A stretch of DNA of 64,000 bases, from contig VXAZ01003468.1 in the NCBI GenBank assembly GCA_013399875.1, forward strand, positions 928,831-992,830, written 5' to 3'. The translations under genes were made by a program, and so were the position numbers. Numbering within the stretch: the first letter of the stretch is position 1; every line of letters begins with the position of its first letter. A model generated the notes under the pieces. That model had not been told where the DNA came from and did no database searches. It worked only from the letters and a program-made list of their open reading frames with translations. Positions 1 to 14,335 of this stretch are shown one piece after another. The stretch is from Gymnorhina tibicen. Lineage: Eukaryota; Chordata; Aves; Passeriformes; Artamidae.

Positions 1-1125
1 TTTATTGTCAACACATGTTTATTAGCAATTCTACCATGTTTGGGAAACTGCAGAACAAGGATTCGAGCTCTACAAACATAATTGTCCCTTAATAGCCATG
101 AAAATATTTATTGTATTGCTTCATCAGACTCCTTGTTATTCAAAGGAGCAGAACTTGTTAAATATACTTTAGGTACAATTCTGTATTGGTAGGATGTTCA
201 AGTGCCTAAATGAGTCAGACAACCAAATCTAAGCTGTTTTCTTGAGTAGGTAATTCTGAAGTGGGGACTCTGTTTGATGTCAGCCCATAATGAAGCACTA
301 ATTCACAGCCCACTCGCCCTGGTAAAAGTCACATTATTAAAAAGAACGGAAATTCCACTCTCCCGGCTCTTAAGGGCAAATAACAGCCTCAGCACGCTGT
401 AATAGCTGTGCTGGTAATGAGGACTTCTGCAGAGAACAGAGTAACACCAATTTGTTTCTTTAAAAAGAAAAAACAAACACAAACAACAACAAAACCCAAC
501 AAACTTCACCACCAGCCCCTAACTCACCTGCCTGCACGAGCAAACCTTCTTCCCCACCACCCTATGCCTCAAAATTGGCTATACCAAGGCGTTGCTGCGA
601 TCACGAATTCTGTATTTCTTTAGACAGACACCCAAAACTGAATGTACGCTTTGCATAATTCATTTCCACCAGGATATCTGGGATACATGGCCTGTTCACC
701 CCAACACGCTGCCTTGAAAACACCACACCAGGGCTGCACATGAGCCAGTGAAAAACCTGCTGCTGCCATCCCAGGGCCTGGATCGAGCCTGAGAAAAATC
801 ACACTGAGGTAGGAGCGAGGGATGAGACCAAAAATTATCTCTGCAATCAATTTCTGCTGGGCAGAGAGAGAGGATAAAAATATTCACGGTGCAGGAGTGA
901 ACGTTACTCAGAGCAGGCAGAGCGGGGGTGATTTGTCACTGCAGGAGAGATTCAGAGGCTGCTGGGGAACCATCGCCAGGGTTTCACTTGGTCAGGCTGG
1001 CGCTACAGGGAAATCACGGAATCCCACAACCACCCCTACAAAACCCCTTTCTGCTGTGCCACACGGCTGAACTCGCACTTTCTGGGGCAGCATCTCTCAG
1101 CAGGAAGGTCCCAGCACAGGAGGTG

Positions 1126-1140
1126 ACACACACACACACC
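1126..1140. repeat. Short AC dinucleotide run
   Basis: About seven AC units. It is too short to be strongly polymorphic. Confidence 0.8.
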
Positions 1141-4100
1141 CCGCAGGGTGTTTTCAAACCCTCGCTGCAGGAACAGGAGCAGCTCTGGCCCCATCAGGGT
1201 CCCTCTGCAGCCCGGGAGCTGTGGCATCAAATGCTCCTTGCTGAGATCCTCCCTGTGCCCTCAAAGCTCCAGGACAGGGCAAGCAAAACAGCCTCCCACC
1301 CTTCAAGGCTCATTCTGCACCCAAAATGCTACTCAAGACAACTTTTGAGTCTGACACATTGCCCCCATCCCCGCTCATGTCGGTCCCACCAGCAGAGCCC
1401 ATCCGAGCATCCACAGAAATATTGCCAATAAAATGCAGCAAACCTCAGTGCAGAACGAGCAGGGCAGTGAACAGACCCTGCAGGTTGTTTCCATCCCATG
1501 AAACGCTGAATATCTCACAGGTGAGTGCTGCTGGGATGAACAGGCTGCTGGAGCCAGGTGCAGTGAACAACCAGCCAACAGCACCAAAAAAACCCTCACA
1601 AATCTTTGAAACTCTTCCCCTCCCCTTGAATCAACTTGAGGTGCAACGAAAAATGAAACAGGAAGAAATAAATGCTCCTATACCAATAAAAGGGGAATAA
1701 TTCAAAAGTCCATGTTACATAAACACAAATAAGAAAAGCTAAAAATAAATTGGCACAGATGCATCAGAGTGTGGCGAACAGGAGATGCCAGCATGGGAAG
1801 AGGTAGAAGAGTTTGCAATAGTGAGGGCAAAGATGGACAGAGAGGGATGAGGTGATTTGTGGGCTGTGTGCAACTGAGGGAAGAGACCAGAGACCACAGA
1901 GGACAAAAAAAACCAAAAAAAAAAGCAGTAAAAGAGTATTAATAGCATAAAAGTTGAGTCAACACCTGATAAGCAGGGAGTATCTTTTTTTTTTTAAACA
2001 CGCTTTTCCCTGGCAAAAATGCACTGAAAGAACTGGGAAGAAAACCAAACCAAGCCCTAGCAGCGTTACTAGGGAAATGCATGTTTTGAAAGAAAAATGT
2101 TCTCCAAGAGGTATTTCCAAAAATATGCCTTTCATAAATTTGTATTATCTGGGAATTACCACTCAACTCCAGGCAAACACAGCACTGAACAAAGCAATTC
2201 AGGCAATTTGAGAAGTATCTCAGGAGGGAAGGATGTTTGCTCAAGGAAATTATCCTACAGTCAACTTCTCAGATGCAACACAGATTTTTTTTTTTCCCCC
2301 CTAACACTTTCCCAAAACAAACCTCAAGAACATCCTGACAGTCTACTAAGCACCAGCCCTCGTAACCACAAAGCAGGTTTGGTGCTGAGGAACACCAGGC
2401 TATTCACATTTTAATAGTTAAGCAGATGGCTAAAGCCCTGCCAGATCTAGCTCTAATTATCTGAAGGTTTGTTTATTTATTAAATATGCAGCAGTGTTCC
2501 CAAAAAGCCTTTCCTGAATAAATAAATCAATGAAAAACCATCTTACAACAGCTCAGTTTTAAAGCACTGGGAATACGCTGATGACAATGGGATCTTTGTT
2601 TTCCCTGCCGCTGACTTCAGTCCTGCATATTTCCAGAGATGCCACCTTCCACGGAGAAAGGGACAGATTCTGCCCCAAATTTTACAAAATATTTCATCAC
2701 CAGAAAGGATTCCTGGGATGTGGGTAACCAGGATCTGTCATTTCCTCATCTCACCAGGTATGGAGCGCCTGGCACAGATCCCTGCTCTGGCTGGGGCCAC
2801 GTGGGCCAGAACAGATGTGCCAGTGACAAATAACAGACACAGCAGATGGAGAGGTGTCCTGCCCACAGATGTCTCACCCCAGCTGCTCTCCACACCCACA
2901 AACCACCCACTTGTGAGTCAGCAGAAAAATCCAATGTTCACGGGCCTTCACAGCAGTTGTGTTCTCATCAAAATGTGTGGCCTTACCCGGACTGAGCAAA
3001 ATAATATGAAATATTTTGTTGTATGTGCAGTGAAACAAGTCATCCCCCCATCCACGAGCTACAACAGTGGAGCCGTGTGCCAAAAGTAAGAGATCCAACC
3101 TTAACCCACTGCTTACCCTGCCAGAATCACCTGTGCCATTTTCTGGTCCAAAATCAGCTGGGTTTTATTTCCAGTCCCAGCTGCTGCCCAGTATTTTTAA
3201 CTGGACATGTTAAACACTAATGGACTTTCATTTTTTGTATTTATTTTAATAATTCTCCTGTCTACTGTTTCTCAGCCTCAGGTATACTATGCCTCAGCTC
3301 TTTAATAGAAGAAATACGAGGGAACCTGGAGAAGGTGACTATTTCTACATAACTGACTTCAACAACCCACATGAAGTAAGCTGTGGAGAGGATCAGGTGC
3401 AAGGATAGATCAGTACTGTAACAAAAATAATATTTACAGAGGCATTTAGAAGAAATTAAAACTTTTAATTCTGTTACTGAAGTGAAGATGAAAAAGACAG
3501 AGGCAGAAATAAAAGTAATACATTTTCAGGGCACATTTGCCTGGCTCATGCAGAGGAAGAACAGTTATTTCACTGTATTAACTGCTCACGTCACAATCTG
3601 AAGGAAGAGGTGGGCGAGTTTTCCCGTTTGACAAATAAAGCACCTCAGCCTCAGTATCCCGAGTGCAGCACTCGGGACTGACATTAATTGCTCCTCTGAA
3701 GTGCAAACACCACTTCTGAACCAGGGACGCCACGTGCTCCTCCCTGCGCTCCACTGCAACCCCAGCAGGATCTGAGCGAGCACCAGGACGTCACCGCAGC
3801 ATAAAACAGGTTCTGGAAAATTGCTGCAAATATTTATGACTATAAACCTCTCGGGTTACTCGCTGGGATTAGACTGCATTAACAGGCTCAGAAGGACAGC
3901 AGAGATAAGAAAAATCATCTATTTCTATCCCAGCACCGTCCGGCAACACTGAAGTTGTAGCTTAATGGATGTTCAGGAGCACATCAAAGCAAACCAGAGG
4001 AGATTTTGTTCACTTCCTTCACAGTAGCAAGAAGTGGCTAAAGCAGATGGTCTGGAGGTATTTCCTTACACACTTCAGGGAACAGGCATGCAGTGAAAGG

Positions 4101-4401
4101 CATTTCTTACCCTGATGTCATTTGCAGCTGACAAGCACAATGGGTATTTTCTGTGGCAGATAAGGCAGAAAAAATGAAAGAAACCCTGTCTTACTGTGAT
4201 GTGGGCAGCGGAGATGTTTAAAACAATAATAATTTACCAGGTTCACATAAAAATGCGAAAATGAAAATTACAACTTTATCTCTAGGAGGCAGGCCATGGA
4301 AGAGTCCATCAGGCAGAATCATTTCTTCAATGCTGAAGATGAAAGCCAAATCATGAAGTTTCCCAATGAAGTCACTCCAACCTGTGCACAAGCACAAGCT
4401 G

Positions 4402-4422
4402 TTAATTAATTAATTAATTAAT
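4402..4422. repeat. TTAA tetranucleotide microsatellite
   Basis: Five uninterrupted TTAA units in AT-rich DNA. Each unit is self-complementary, so the tract can form a small cruciform. Confidence 0.85.
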
Positions 4423-7400
4423 GAAAACCAGAAAACCACTGCGTAACCTAATTCAGTACTGCACAAATATATTACTCTCTAGCCCCAAATAAAATTAAAT
4501 GAACACAGTGAGGCTGCAAACTCAATTATTTGGAAGCAGAAAACACCGAATTAAGGTTGCCTAAGACAACAAGTACTGGCAGAGGAACAGACCAAAAGCC
4601 CCATCAGTGAGATTACAGCACCGATGGCTGATGGTTCACACCAGAGCTTCCTGCTATTACAGCAGCCACTTTCTTGTCTTACCTGGAAACCTCCTAAGTG
4701 CTGCTGAGTGTGTTTAATTAGTTTTCAAGAGCCTGAGCGCTCAGTGGAAGGTGTGAAGTTATTCTGCAGCAAGGGTGAGCTGCAGCAGGCACTGAGCTCT
4801 GGCTGAGTGCCGGCTCCGTGCTCCTGGAGGGATGTTTGGGGAAACCAGAGGAGCAGCGGCCACTTGTAGCTGCTCCAACACGCAGAGCTGGGCCCGTGGC
4901 TGCTGTTCTACCGATCTGTAGTTGTGTAAACAACTTTCTTACACTTGTACTTCCCATCAGCAGCTCCCAGCAGCCAGCAAAGGCTCCTTGGTGCGGGGCG
5001 AGGGGATTCGGGAGCAGCTTTGGGAGATGCCGTGAGCGGCTCTTTGCAGGATGCTCCCACTTGCCTGCCCACCACACTGTCACAGCACTCAGTCCTGGTG
5101 CCTCTTCTGAGGCAGGGCAGACCCAAAGGCTGCAGTCAGACAAATTCAAGTTAGAATGAGAACTCTGGGGCAGTTGCAAAGTGGGGAAGGGCTAACACAA
5201 GGGTCACCCAGTAAAACTGCTGTGATACCCGTGACAGCAACACAGTCTCACAGCTCCTCCTGATCGCTCATCAGAGACAGACATGAATAACCTCTGGCAC
5301 AGCTTATTTTCTCCAATCTAAGTACTGTAAGCACTACCTTTCATCCTACCAAAGCACTGCTCCTGCCAGTAACAAGCCCCGGCTGACCAGCCCGACCAGG
5401 GTGACAAGTTCCACCCACTGCAATCAAACCCAAATTCCACTTGCTCTGTCACACATCCACCTCTGCCCCCTCACAGCCTCTCTAAAACCACAACAGCCTT
5501 TTCATGATGTGTGCTACAGCTTCAGCCTGGTTACAAAACCTCTCTTTCAATATTAATGATTGCTCTGACCCAGATGTAATAGAGAGACATTTAAAACCCA
5601 ATCAGTATAATCCCCACGCAGATAACAAATCCCACGTTCTGCTTTATGAAGGCAGGAACAATAATCGTTACACAATTAAACAAAGGGGTAAATAGATGAC
5701 AAAACTGCATTTGGCCTGGCTCAGGCTGAACTGGGATCTGATACTGCAGGGTCTGGAGGAGGAACAGGAGACCCTTGCAAGCACGACTTGGAAAAAATTA
5801 AATTCACTCCGCAAAGCAATGATTTGTGATGAGAACTCACTACCTTGCTCCACCCGGTCACCTTCTACAGCGACAGATCAATGGCACTCAGGGCGTGTGG
5901 CACACAAGCAGCAGCTGTGCCCACGTGCCTGGCTTTCAGCGGCGAGCAGAGCAGCCCTCTCCCAGCCTCTCCAGACACTGGGATGTGAGAAACCAATTCT
6001 GCCCTTGCCACGGAGTCAGTAAATACTGGAGTCTGGAAGGATGTTTAGGTCCCACAAGTTTAGAAACCAAGCTCAGACTCGCAATCACAAAGCAAGTTGG
6101 TTTGGTTTTTTTTTTCACTAACGAAGGATTTATTATGAGGCAAAAAGGTTTCTTGAAGAAATAAGACAGTAATTCCACTGAATCCCCATCAGGAAAGATA
6201 GGAGAAAAATAAGGGATGGATAAGATGCAACTGGCTTAAAGAGATGACAAAGTTACTTTTAAATGGAAGCAAAAAAAGAGTTACACAAAAAGATGAAAGA
6301 GTAAGGAAGAGCAGCATGCGTTATTAAGAGCTGAAGTTATGAAACACTAAGGAGAAAAATGCTACATTTTGCTAACCAAAGCAGCACAAAAATTCTTCTG
6401 AAAAGAATCTGAAATAAAATCAGAAAGAGACATGTAGTAAGAAATCAGAGGTTCAAAACCAGCTGAATGCAAAGGAGTGTTAACAACAGATAAGAAAATG
6501 CAAAATACCACTGTTAACATCAGATTATTAAAAATCAAAAGCATCCTATCACACACTCATTTGATACCCAGGGAAGCCTCTGGCAAATCACACAGAAGAG
6601 TTCAGCCAGCAGATGAGAAGCTGTGGCAGTGCAGAACCAGCCTCTACACCCAATAAATCACTGGCTCATTTGATTTTTTAACTTAATTAGCGGGTAAAAT
6701 AGCAGTACGTACAGTAGAGGCAGTCAATGCAATTCCAAGTCATTAGATGTGACAGGGACAGTGAGTTCATCGAGGGAACCCGCACTCAGGGGCACGACTC
6801 TCGCTGGGGCTGGAATCGATGTCCCCAGGCTCATTTCTGACCATCCCCTCCCAGCCCTCATTCCCGAAATCGGGAATCGCTGTGACCACAGGCTGCAAAG
6901 CACTGACACTGCAGGCATTCCCAGCAAGCTGAGGGGGTGGCTGGGGGTTTTCTGAAATGGTACCACTTGTGAATGACAAATGGCTGTAGACAAAACACTG
7001 ATTCAGACTGAAGTGACTCCCTCACGTCATTAATATTTAAACCTGGCTTAGCTCATTTTGGGTAAAGAGGTTTTGACTCAGTTATTTCCACTTCAGAAAA
7101 ACACCTGTATAACATTTCTGTAAAAAGCTGTACAAATAAGAAGTGCTAAGGAAAAAACTGAAGGCATTTGAAACACAAGTGGTAAGGAGAGCTTCGACCC
7201 AGCTGGTGAGTTCATCCTCCCAGTCTGCTCCATCCCCAAAAGCCAGTCCAAACAGATTATCCAGGAGCACTCTATTTTTTCGCTCTTCTTGCAGCAAGAG
7301 AGCAAAAAGAAAACGCAGGGATCATCTGAGCACATTAACCTCCCTGGAAGAGAAGGGAATGAGACAAGATCTTTAGAGAATTGCATTCTCTCTGCCTCCG

Positions 7401-8488
7401 CAGTAATGGCATTACACTTGAATGAAAGCAAAATTATGTGGAAGACTGTTAGTTTACTGAGGGGTCAAAGAGATGACAGCTGTGGCAGGAGGAGGCAAAC
7501 CTTTAATACACCATGATGGACCAGTGTGCACATCCTTCAGTGGATGAATAAATGTGGCTGAACAATGCATTACACCTGAGCAAGCAACGGCATAGATTAA
7601 TAAATTCAGCATCAGACCATTCAACAACAGAGGCTGCAGGAGTGGAAAAAAAGCAACTCCTGAGAAATACCTGAGGTCTGCTACTGCATTTATAAAAACA
7701 AATACGACCCCAGCGTTGCTGAGTAGAGTTTAATAGATTGAGACGTGCACATAAGGAGAAAACCCCCAGAACACAGGGGGACCTCAGATCTTTTTGTTGG
7801 TATCTGTGCAGAACTGTTACGTGACAGATGGTCCACGTGCAGCCTGATCCCCAGGCTAAGCCAAATTGTTCCTTGCAGGGTGATGTAATCCTCAGAAGTG
7901 TATCCTTAACTACAATTTAATAAAAAGTCATGGGCTGAAAAATTACAGTTTCATAAAAAAAGACAGAAGATGTCTCGCTGCACGGGGCTGAGAGAGGCAA
8001 TAACAGGAAAATAAAATCAGGTACTGCATCTCTTCTCCTAAGTACAGAGAACTTCCTTGGTAATTAAATGAGACTCCCCAGAACTCCCAGCCTGTGCTCT
8101 CTGTAACTGCTCAGTGCCACTCTGTATGAGAAACAAGACATAAATACATAATCAATACAAGAATAAAGACACGAGCAATGCAGTGTAATAGGAGCAGCTC
8201 TCTAACCTACATTGCTTCAGTTTTAAGACGCCTACTTTGCTCTGCAATAAACATCAAAAAGCAAAATACGCAGGTTGGCAGCCAACTGGAGTTCTGAAAA
8301 AGTACATTCAGAGTAAGATGATACCCAGTGAAGACATTTAAATTGTTATTTTCAATCTTTCCACATTTACTGGGCGGAAGCCAGGGGTTACTTCAGTCAA
8401 ACTTTACTAGGTAATTATTTATAAATTCACTGAATGTCAGAGTAATTCCGTACATCACAAGACACCTGTGCTTGTTACAAAATGACAG

Positions 8489-8600
8489 CATCATTTAGGT
8501 TGGAAAAGACCTCCAAGATCATCGAGTCCAACCATTCCCCAGCACAGCCAAGTCCCACTAAACCACATCCCTAAATCCACATCTACATGTCTTCCAAGCT
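8489..8600 (-). mobile_element. CR1 LINE fragment
   Basis: The stretch beginning TTTAGGTTGGAAAAGACCTC and running through ATCATCGAGTCCAACC is the reverse complement of the conserved CR1 3' end, so the element points to the minus strand. It is a short 5'-truncated copy of about 110 bases, the usual state of CR1 in birds, with no coding capacity. Confidence 0.85.
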
Positions 8601-8978
8601 CAAAAGAAAGGACATCAGCTCTGCATTATTTGAAGAACAACACCTTCAAAAGATGATGTTGTCTAAAACCATGCCAGGGCACTTACATCTCAAAAAAACC
8701 CCAAAAAACAAACCCTACATCTACTAAATGATGAAGTCAAATTCTGTCAGCCACCCAGCCAAGCTTTCCTTTATTTCAAGTCCTCATCAAACACCTTTTA
8801 GCAACACCCTTCTTTCTACATCACAATTTGGTGCTGTAAAGCACACTCCAAACTGATATTCGCAATCTTTATTTCAGTTTCAGGAGGCTCCAGATCCCAC
8901 AGCTTTATGAGCCACGAAGGGCGGGGTAGGACACAGCACAGACGTGTTTCTGTTGACTGAAACAATTTTCATGTTTGA

Positions 8979-8995
8979 TTTTTTTTTTTTTTTTT
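8979..8995. repeat. Poly-T run of 17 bases
   Basis: Uninterrupted homopolymer. No adjoining SINE or LINE tail was recognised. Confidence 0.85.
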
Positions 8996-9029
8996 GACTT
9001 TTGAAACTACAGTGGAAAGATCAAAGCAT

Positions 9030-9085
9030 TCAAGTCCTACTGAACATCCCTATTAACTTCAATGGGCTTTAGATCAGGCCCTTAA
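9030..9085. repeat. Possible ancient sauropsid repeat remnant
   Basis: The phrase ATTAACTTCAATGGGCTTTA followed by GATCAGGCCC resembles a motif I recall as widely dispersed in turtle, crocodile and bird genomes. This rests on memory of the motif, and no boundaries can be set by eye. Confidence 0.3.
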
Positions 9086-12000
9086 TGGGGTATTAATGTA
9101 ATGTAAACATTTTTAAGTATTACCTTAATATTATCAGTAGCATGTTAAATGGGCTAACAAGACCCCATTAGGGTAATTCTGACAAACAAATCAAGGGCTG
9201 AAATACTTTCCTTAGCAAGGACTTGCTTTGATTTTTCAGTGAATATAAGCTCTGTTTTCCCAAATAATCCATATTCCAGAGTTTTAGTAACAGTCCTGCA
9301 ATGCAAAAATCCTAAGGAATGTCATCACTCTTCTTGAACAAAAAAACCTTGAAACCGAGCACATACACAAAAGAATGAAAAGTATTTTTCATTTAGAGCT
9401 TTACCAGGTAAGGGGAGCTGTGCAGGAAATGCCAAAATTTTTAGTTATTTACAAATATTTTTTACAGAAACAAAGCCAGCGCTTCAAAAAGCTCCGGCTG
9501 AAAAGATTTCTGAATTTAGACACAACATCTAAAAATCTAAAAATATAGAATCACATTGGTGTCCATCGTCTCCTTCGCACTTCAGACACATCTTATATTA
9601 AGCAAGTCCAATCAAGTGAAGTATTTAATATGAAAAAAGATGCAGAGAGACAAAGCAACAGCTGCTTTTTTCAACCTCATTTAATGCCTTGAACCAACCA
9701 GCAGCTGCCCCTTGCTGGGGCTGTGCAGCCTTTTGTACGAACAGGTTTTATGCCGTGATCCCCGGGATACTGAGGATTGAAGGACCGGGATTCTCCCAGC
9801 TCTGGACCACGGACCAACAGGGAGAAGGGCTGGACACAAAGCTGGGGGCCAGCACAGCTCCTGCCCCAAACTCAACCTTCTCCGAAGAGATTCCAAGTTC
9901 CACGAGGAGCAAAATCATGGCAAGGCAAGACTTACCTCTGCTCAAAGTGGCATTTTTCCCAAGTTACAGAAACCATAATGCTACAGATCATGAAAGCTGT
10001 ATTTTTGGCTGAGCATGTAGGTTGGCCTAAACTTTTTGGAGGAGTTAAGCTCATGCGACGTCCTAAAGCAGCACTTAAGTTTCGGCCTTCATGAAGAAAA
10101 CTACACAGAAAAGCAATGCCATAAATAGCTTTGGGAGGAAACAAGTATTTTTTTAGCTCTCTATTTCTTGCTTCAAAATACTCTTTTCCTTATTTTCCAC
10201 GCCAGAAAGTCTCTACTCTCTCCTTGCCACACGCCTCTCCTTCACAAGCTATTCATGCACAAGCTTTGAAAGATAGTAAGAGACAAGCAGATTTACATCA
10301 AAAAAATAAAGAGAGATAAGGTTGCTATGGGAATAAGAAGACAAAAACTGTTACTTAATCTAACATGAAAAGGATGAGAACTGGAGAGAACTCAGATGGA
10401 ATTGAAACTGTCACCCCAACCAATGAGGTTATGATCTGAAACAACTGCTTTTTCTCCCTCATTTCCTCTCTGCTTTTATGTAATTTCATTTTCTCGTCCG
10501 AATCTCTTTACAGAATACAATATTTCATATTAAGATTCAAAAAACTTTAAAAAATGAATTAGAAGTAATATTTTCCAATATGTTGCTCACTACTGTCACT
10601 CACTTGGCAAACTCTTGTAAAAAGCTGAAATATGTCCCCTCTGCAGCAATGCTATGGATGTAGATGTGAGACTGGAGATGAATCTTTAGATTTTATATAT
10701 AAATTATGTATAAAAAATAGATTCAGCCATGTAATTGTCTTACTTTTAACTACAGTCTATGGTCTACAGTAAAGTTTTACATAGGCTAGTAAGCAAGTTC
10801 AGATTTAGCGTTTTTCTACAGCTGCAATCAAAGGCAATTCTTATAAATTCTGCAGGCAGAAGGAACTGTCACACGCCCCCTTCTCCCCAAAAAGTCAAGG
10901 CACCATTACTGTCAGCAGTTTATCTCAGAAAACACTGTCTCTTATCAGTGCTTGCTGGAATCGCTTCCCAGCCAGCACAAAACATCATGGAAAGGAATGA
11001 ATCTCTCCTATCTTCAAGTTGTTGATACAGGATAAATGTTTCTTCTCATTTTGAAAAGCGCAGGGAGAATGTCTTTCCTTCCATTCCACACCCCCAGAGC
11101 TGCCCTGACTCACTAAATACAGAGCCATATGATCTCCCTACACAGAAACCTTAAAAATGAGAAATGGGATGAAACCTTAAAATTCCCAATTCATAAAGTC
11201 TCTACCGGTGGATGATCTCTGGCAACATAAAGACTGGAAATAATCTGGAATGAATGAGCTAAAAACTTTTCTTGAACACGCAGCACAGCTTTGGAAGAGG
11301 AATTCTTATTTGTACCTTACGTCTCCCAAGCTATGCCCATTATCTCCAATATCAAAATTCGCCATTCAGGTGTTTACCAACAGTGAGATCTTCACATGCC
11401 ACCTTTGAGGTACAGGAGAGTCCTTAACTGAACCAAACATCAAACTATCTGAGGATTTTCTTTATTGCTTTCAGAGTTATAAATAGCTGTACAAGGAATC
11501 AGGATAAAATATACACTAATTACCCTCGACTATGCAAATGAAGCTATTTTTAATTCAGGTTTAAACCATTTTCAAGTTCTCACTGCACAACAACTGCCAA
11601 AGGCACGGGAATGCTACGTTTTCCTTCGCAGTCCGTTGCTTCTTGCTGCATGCAGAGCACCTCGAGTTGCACCAAATTACTCTGCAGAGCAGGTGCAAGG
11701 TGTGACTTCTCAGCTCACGGGAGGCACGGCCTGGGAGGGTGGAACAGCAGCTCTGGAGCTGCAAAATTTTCTGCTTATTTCAAACAGGATCCTGCCATAC
11801 TCTGCTGTCTCTGCTGAACAGAAGCGATGCTAATTCCTCACACGTTACTTTTTACCAAAATGACACTTAAGAGATAGGAGCAAACCCTGATGTGTATTTA
11901 GGACAATGTGGCAAGTCTCAGCTTTGGGATTCTTTTCACCCAGACCCTTGGGACCACACAAAAGCTTCCCAGTGTCATTAGGCTTTTTCCTGGCAATTGA

Positions 12001-12111
12001 AATGGAAACTTGAGTCACGTGCACAAGCTCACAGCCATCACAGTCAAACCCAGTCTCCTCAAAACTCCTTGCACTGAGCTATTCCATGTTTCTGTGTCCC
12101 TGCCTGCAACA

Positions 12112-12169
12112 GGAGGTGGATCTAAATGATCTTTAAGGTCTCTTCCAACCCAAACCACTCTGTCATTCT
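12112..12169 (+). mobile_element. CR1 LINE 3'-end fragment
   Basis: It reads in the sense direction as the CR1 3' terminus: TGATCTTTAAGGTCTCTTCC, then AACCCAAACCACTCTGTCATTCT. Only about 58 bases survive. The terminal 8-base repeat of CR1 is reduced to a single degenerate copy. Confidence 0.8.
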
Positions 12170-14329
12170 CATTTTACACCACAGGGAAACAGCCAGCTGG
12201 CTTCAGTAGGGAATTCCTTTATTTGTATCACTGCACAAAGTCACTCCATACTTCCCTTCTTCACAAAGGCTTTGTGGTCCCACACACTGAGTAAAATACC
12301 ACAAATACTTCTAGGGGCTGCTTCAAATAAAGTGGTTTCTATGCTCAAATGTTTCTCCTAATTCAGTTCCTAAACATCTGACCCTCAACTATGCAGAAAA
12401 AAAGGACAGCCAAGCACAAACACATTTACCTATCTTCTGTGCCATCTTCTGCCTTCTATTCCAAGGCAGCAAACACTTGCCTGGGAAAAGTTCTGCTTCC
12501 TTCCCAAAGGCCTGGCTTTGAAATGCTTCTGACTTTCTTAAAAGACTCCTAAAAAGTCACCAAGAAAGTCGTAACTCCATGTTCCATCCAAGGAGGGGAA
12601 AAACATCATGCTCTGCTAGTCAACTGTATTGTAATATTCTGTTTATAGTTATGGAAATTTGGCTCGTTTTAGCATCAATAAGTTCTGATTGTGCTAATCA
12701 GACGAGAATATAAATGAGCTTTTATTCGCTTAGGTTTTCAAACACGTATAGTAAATACGGTTGAGGTTAAGCTTTATACTTTACAATGTTGTGTTATTTT
12801 GTTACTGAAAAAACAGGGTGTAAATTGTATTCTAATCCCCGATAAACACTGATCCCTGAAATCTTACTGCTGGTATGTACATCCTCTACTGGAAGAGCTA
12901 AAGGCTACTATTAACATGTTTGTTGTTGCACACAAAACTGAGAGGTTAATTATGGCACAACTGCAGCTTTTATCCAAGGCACTGGCAGCCGCATGTTTAA
13001 AACCACCAAAAATTAAAAACCTAAAGCATTCATTTTGAACATCGTCATTAAGAACAACAAAAATCGGAATAGTTTCTACTGAAGAGCTTTTTTATTTTTT
13101 AATACAAACTGAATTATTCCCAGTTCTGCAGTTTTCCTGAACATCTGCCAAATTATTCAGCTTTAGATTTCAACCCAGTGTACCTTCCCTGTTTTCCAAC
13201 TGTCAGTCACAGCCTCTTTAATCTGATTTTTTTTAACACCACGGTGTCCTGAGCTTCCCGAGTAAAGGGCCGGAAGGGATGGAAGCCAAGGGTCTTGTAA
13301 CAAGTTCCAGGACCTCACTTCTTCTGCAACTTTGTCCATGTTGGCCCACACTAACCCAAAAAACACCTGTGGAGAGGCTCCTGCCCTGTCCTTGTCACGA
13401 GGCAGGCAGGTTTCATGCCAAGGCAAATCAGGGGAAGCTGGGAATCTTCAAAAGTCACTTTCTCCAGCATGTCCAGGAAAAAAGGCTGAAGTCACACAGC
13501 AAGTAAGTAGCCATACACAAAATACCAGGCAATGATCCATCTACCAAAAAATTCAGCAACCAGAAGTCCTAAGGCGCTGGGAGTTATCACAATTCCCATT
13601 AAATAAATATTTAGCTTGTGGATTGGAGTAAGTATTGCAGTAGGGATTACTATCCAATGTGCCCAAGCCCCATAACCTTTCATGGGAAATATACTGGAAT
13701 TACTTGCTCTATTGTATTGCACTTTAAAGTGCAGTAGGCAGAAGAACTGTGTCAGTACAAATGCACAGCCTTCATGCTCAGTAATATTTGCAGTAACACA
13801 ATTTTACTGCAGATAAACTGCTTGGAAATTCCTTCTTGGTAATTTATGTAAAAATCAGAATTGCCACTAGCCAAAATTTCTCCATTCAAATGCCATCAAA
13901 TCTGCAATAAGCTTAATTAATGAAGATAAAGGCAGCATTTGTCCTCTTGAAATGAAGCATTATTTGTCTGAGCGTGAGGATTCAGCTGTAAGGTTAGACA
14001 CTATCTGCAGCACGAGGGAGCTGCTTTTCAAGAGGAGGTTTTCTTCAGCTTGAAAGATAAAGCAGAAACCAAGGAGACTCTTCAAAAGCTATTAAAGGTC
14101 TCTCTTCAAAAACAATTTGAATATCACAGCACTTCCTGCACTTGTGGAATTAAATATTGTAACCGATAAGAGCACGCCCTCCATGGACATCCAGACTCCT
14201 GGAAATCCATGAACTTGGAGAAAGGCTGGGGTGTCACTGAAGGTCTTTTCATGGGCTTTGGGCTGCCCCAAGTTTGTATTTAGCTGACCAGAAAACAAAG
14301 ATCTTCATGAAGGAGACTGTTTTTTCCCC
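12170..14329. other. Non-coding stretch with a small palindrome
   Basis: Intronic-type sequence. Apart from a 16-base perfect palindrome at 13718-13733 and a hydrophobic 76-codon minus-strand frame at 13492-13722 (see findings), nothing is recognised. Confidence 0.5.
13718..13733. repeat. 16-base perfect palindrome
   Basis: TGCACTTTAAAGTGCA reads the same on both strands. It is too short to imply function alone. Confidence 0.8.
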
Positions 14330-14335
14330 TCACCT

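Larger units (their letters stand above)
1..8488. other. Non-coding, probable intron of CNTN3
   Basis: AT-rich sequence with no recognised exon, repeat family or RNA gene. It holds only small simple repeats: an AC run at 1126-1140 and a TTAA run at 4402-4422. Open frames here are short, overlap on both strands and show no domain I recognise. A manual look for the first contactin Ig-domain exon on the minus strand found nothing convincing. Confidence 0.5.
8601..12111. other. Non-coding stretch between CR1 fragments
   Basis: AT-rich intronic-type sequence. It contains a 17-base T run (8979-8995) and a possible ancient repeat remnant near 9030-9085. No exon or RNA gene was recognised. Confidence 0.5.
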
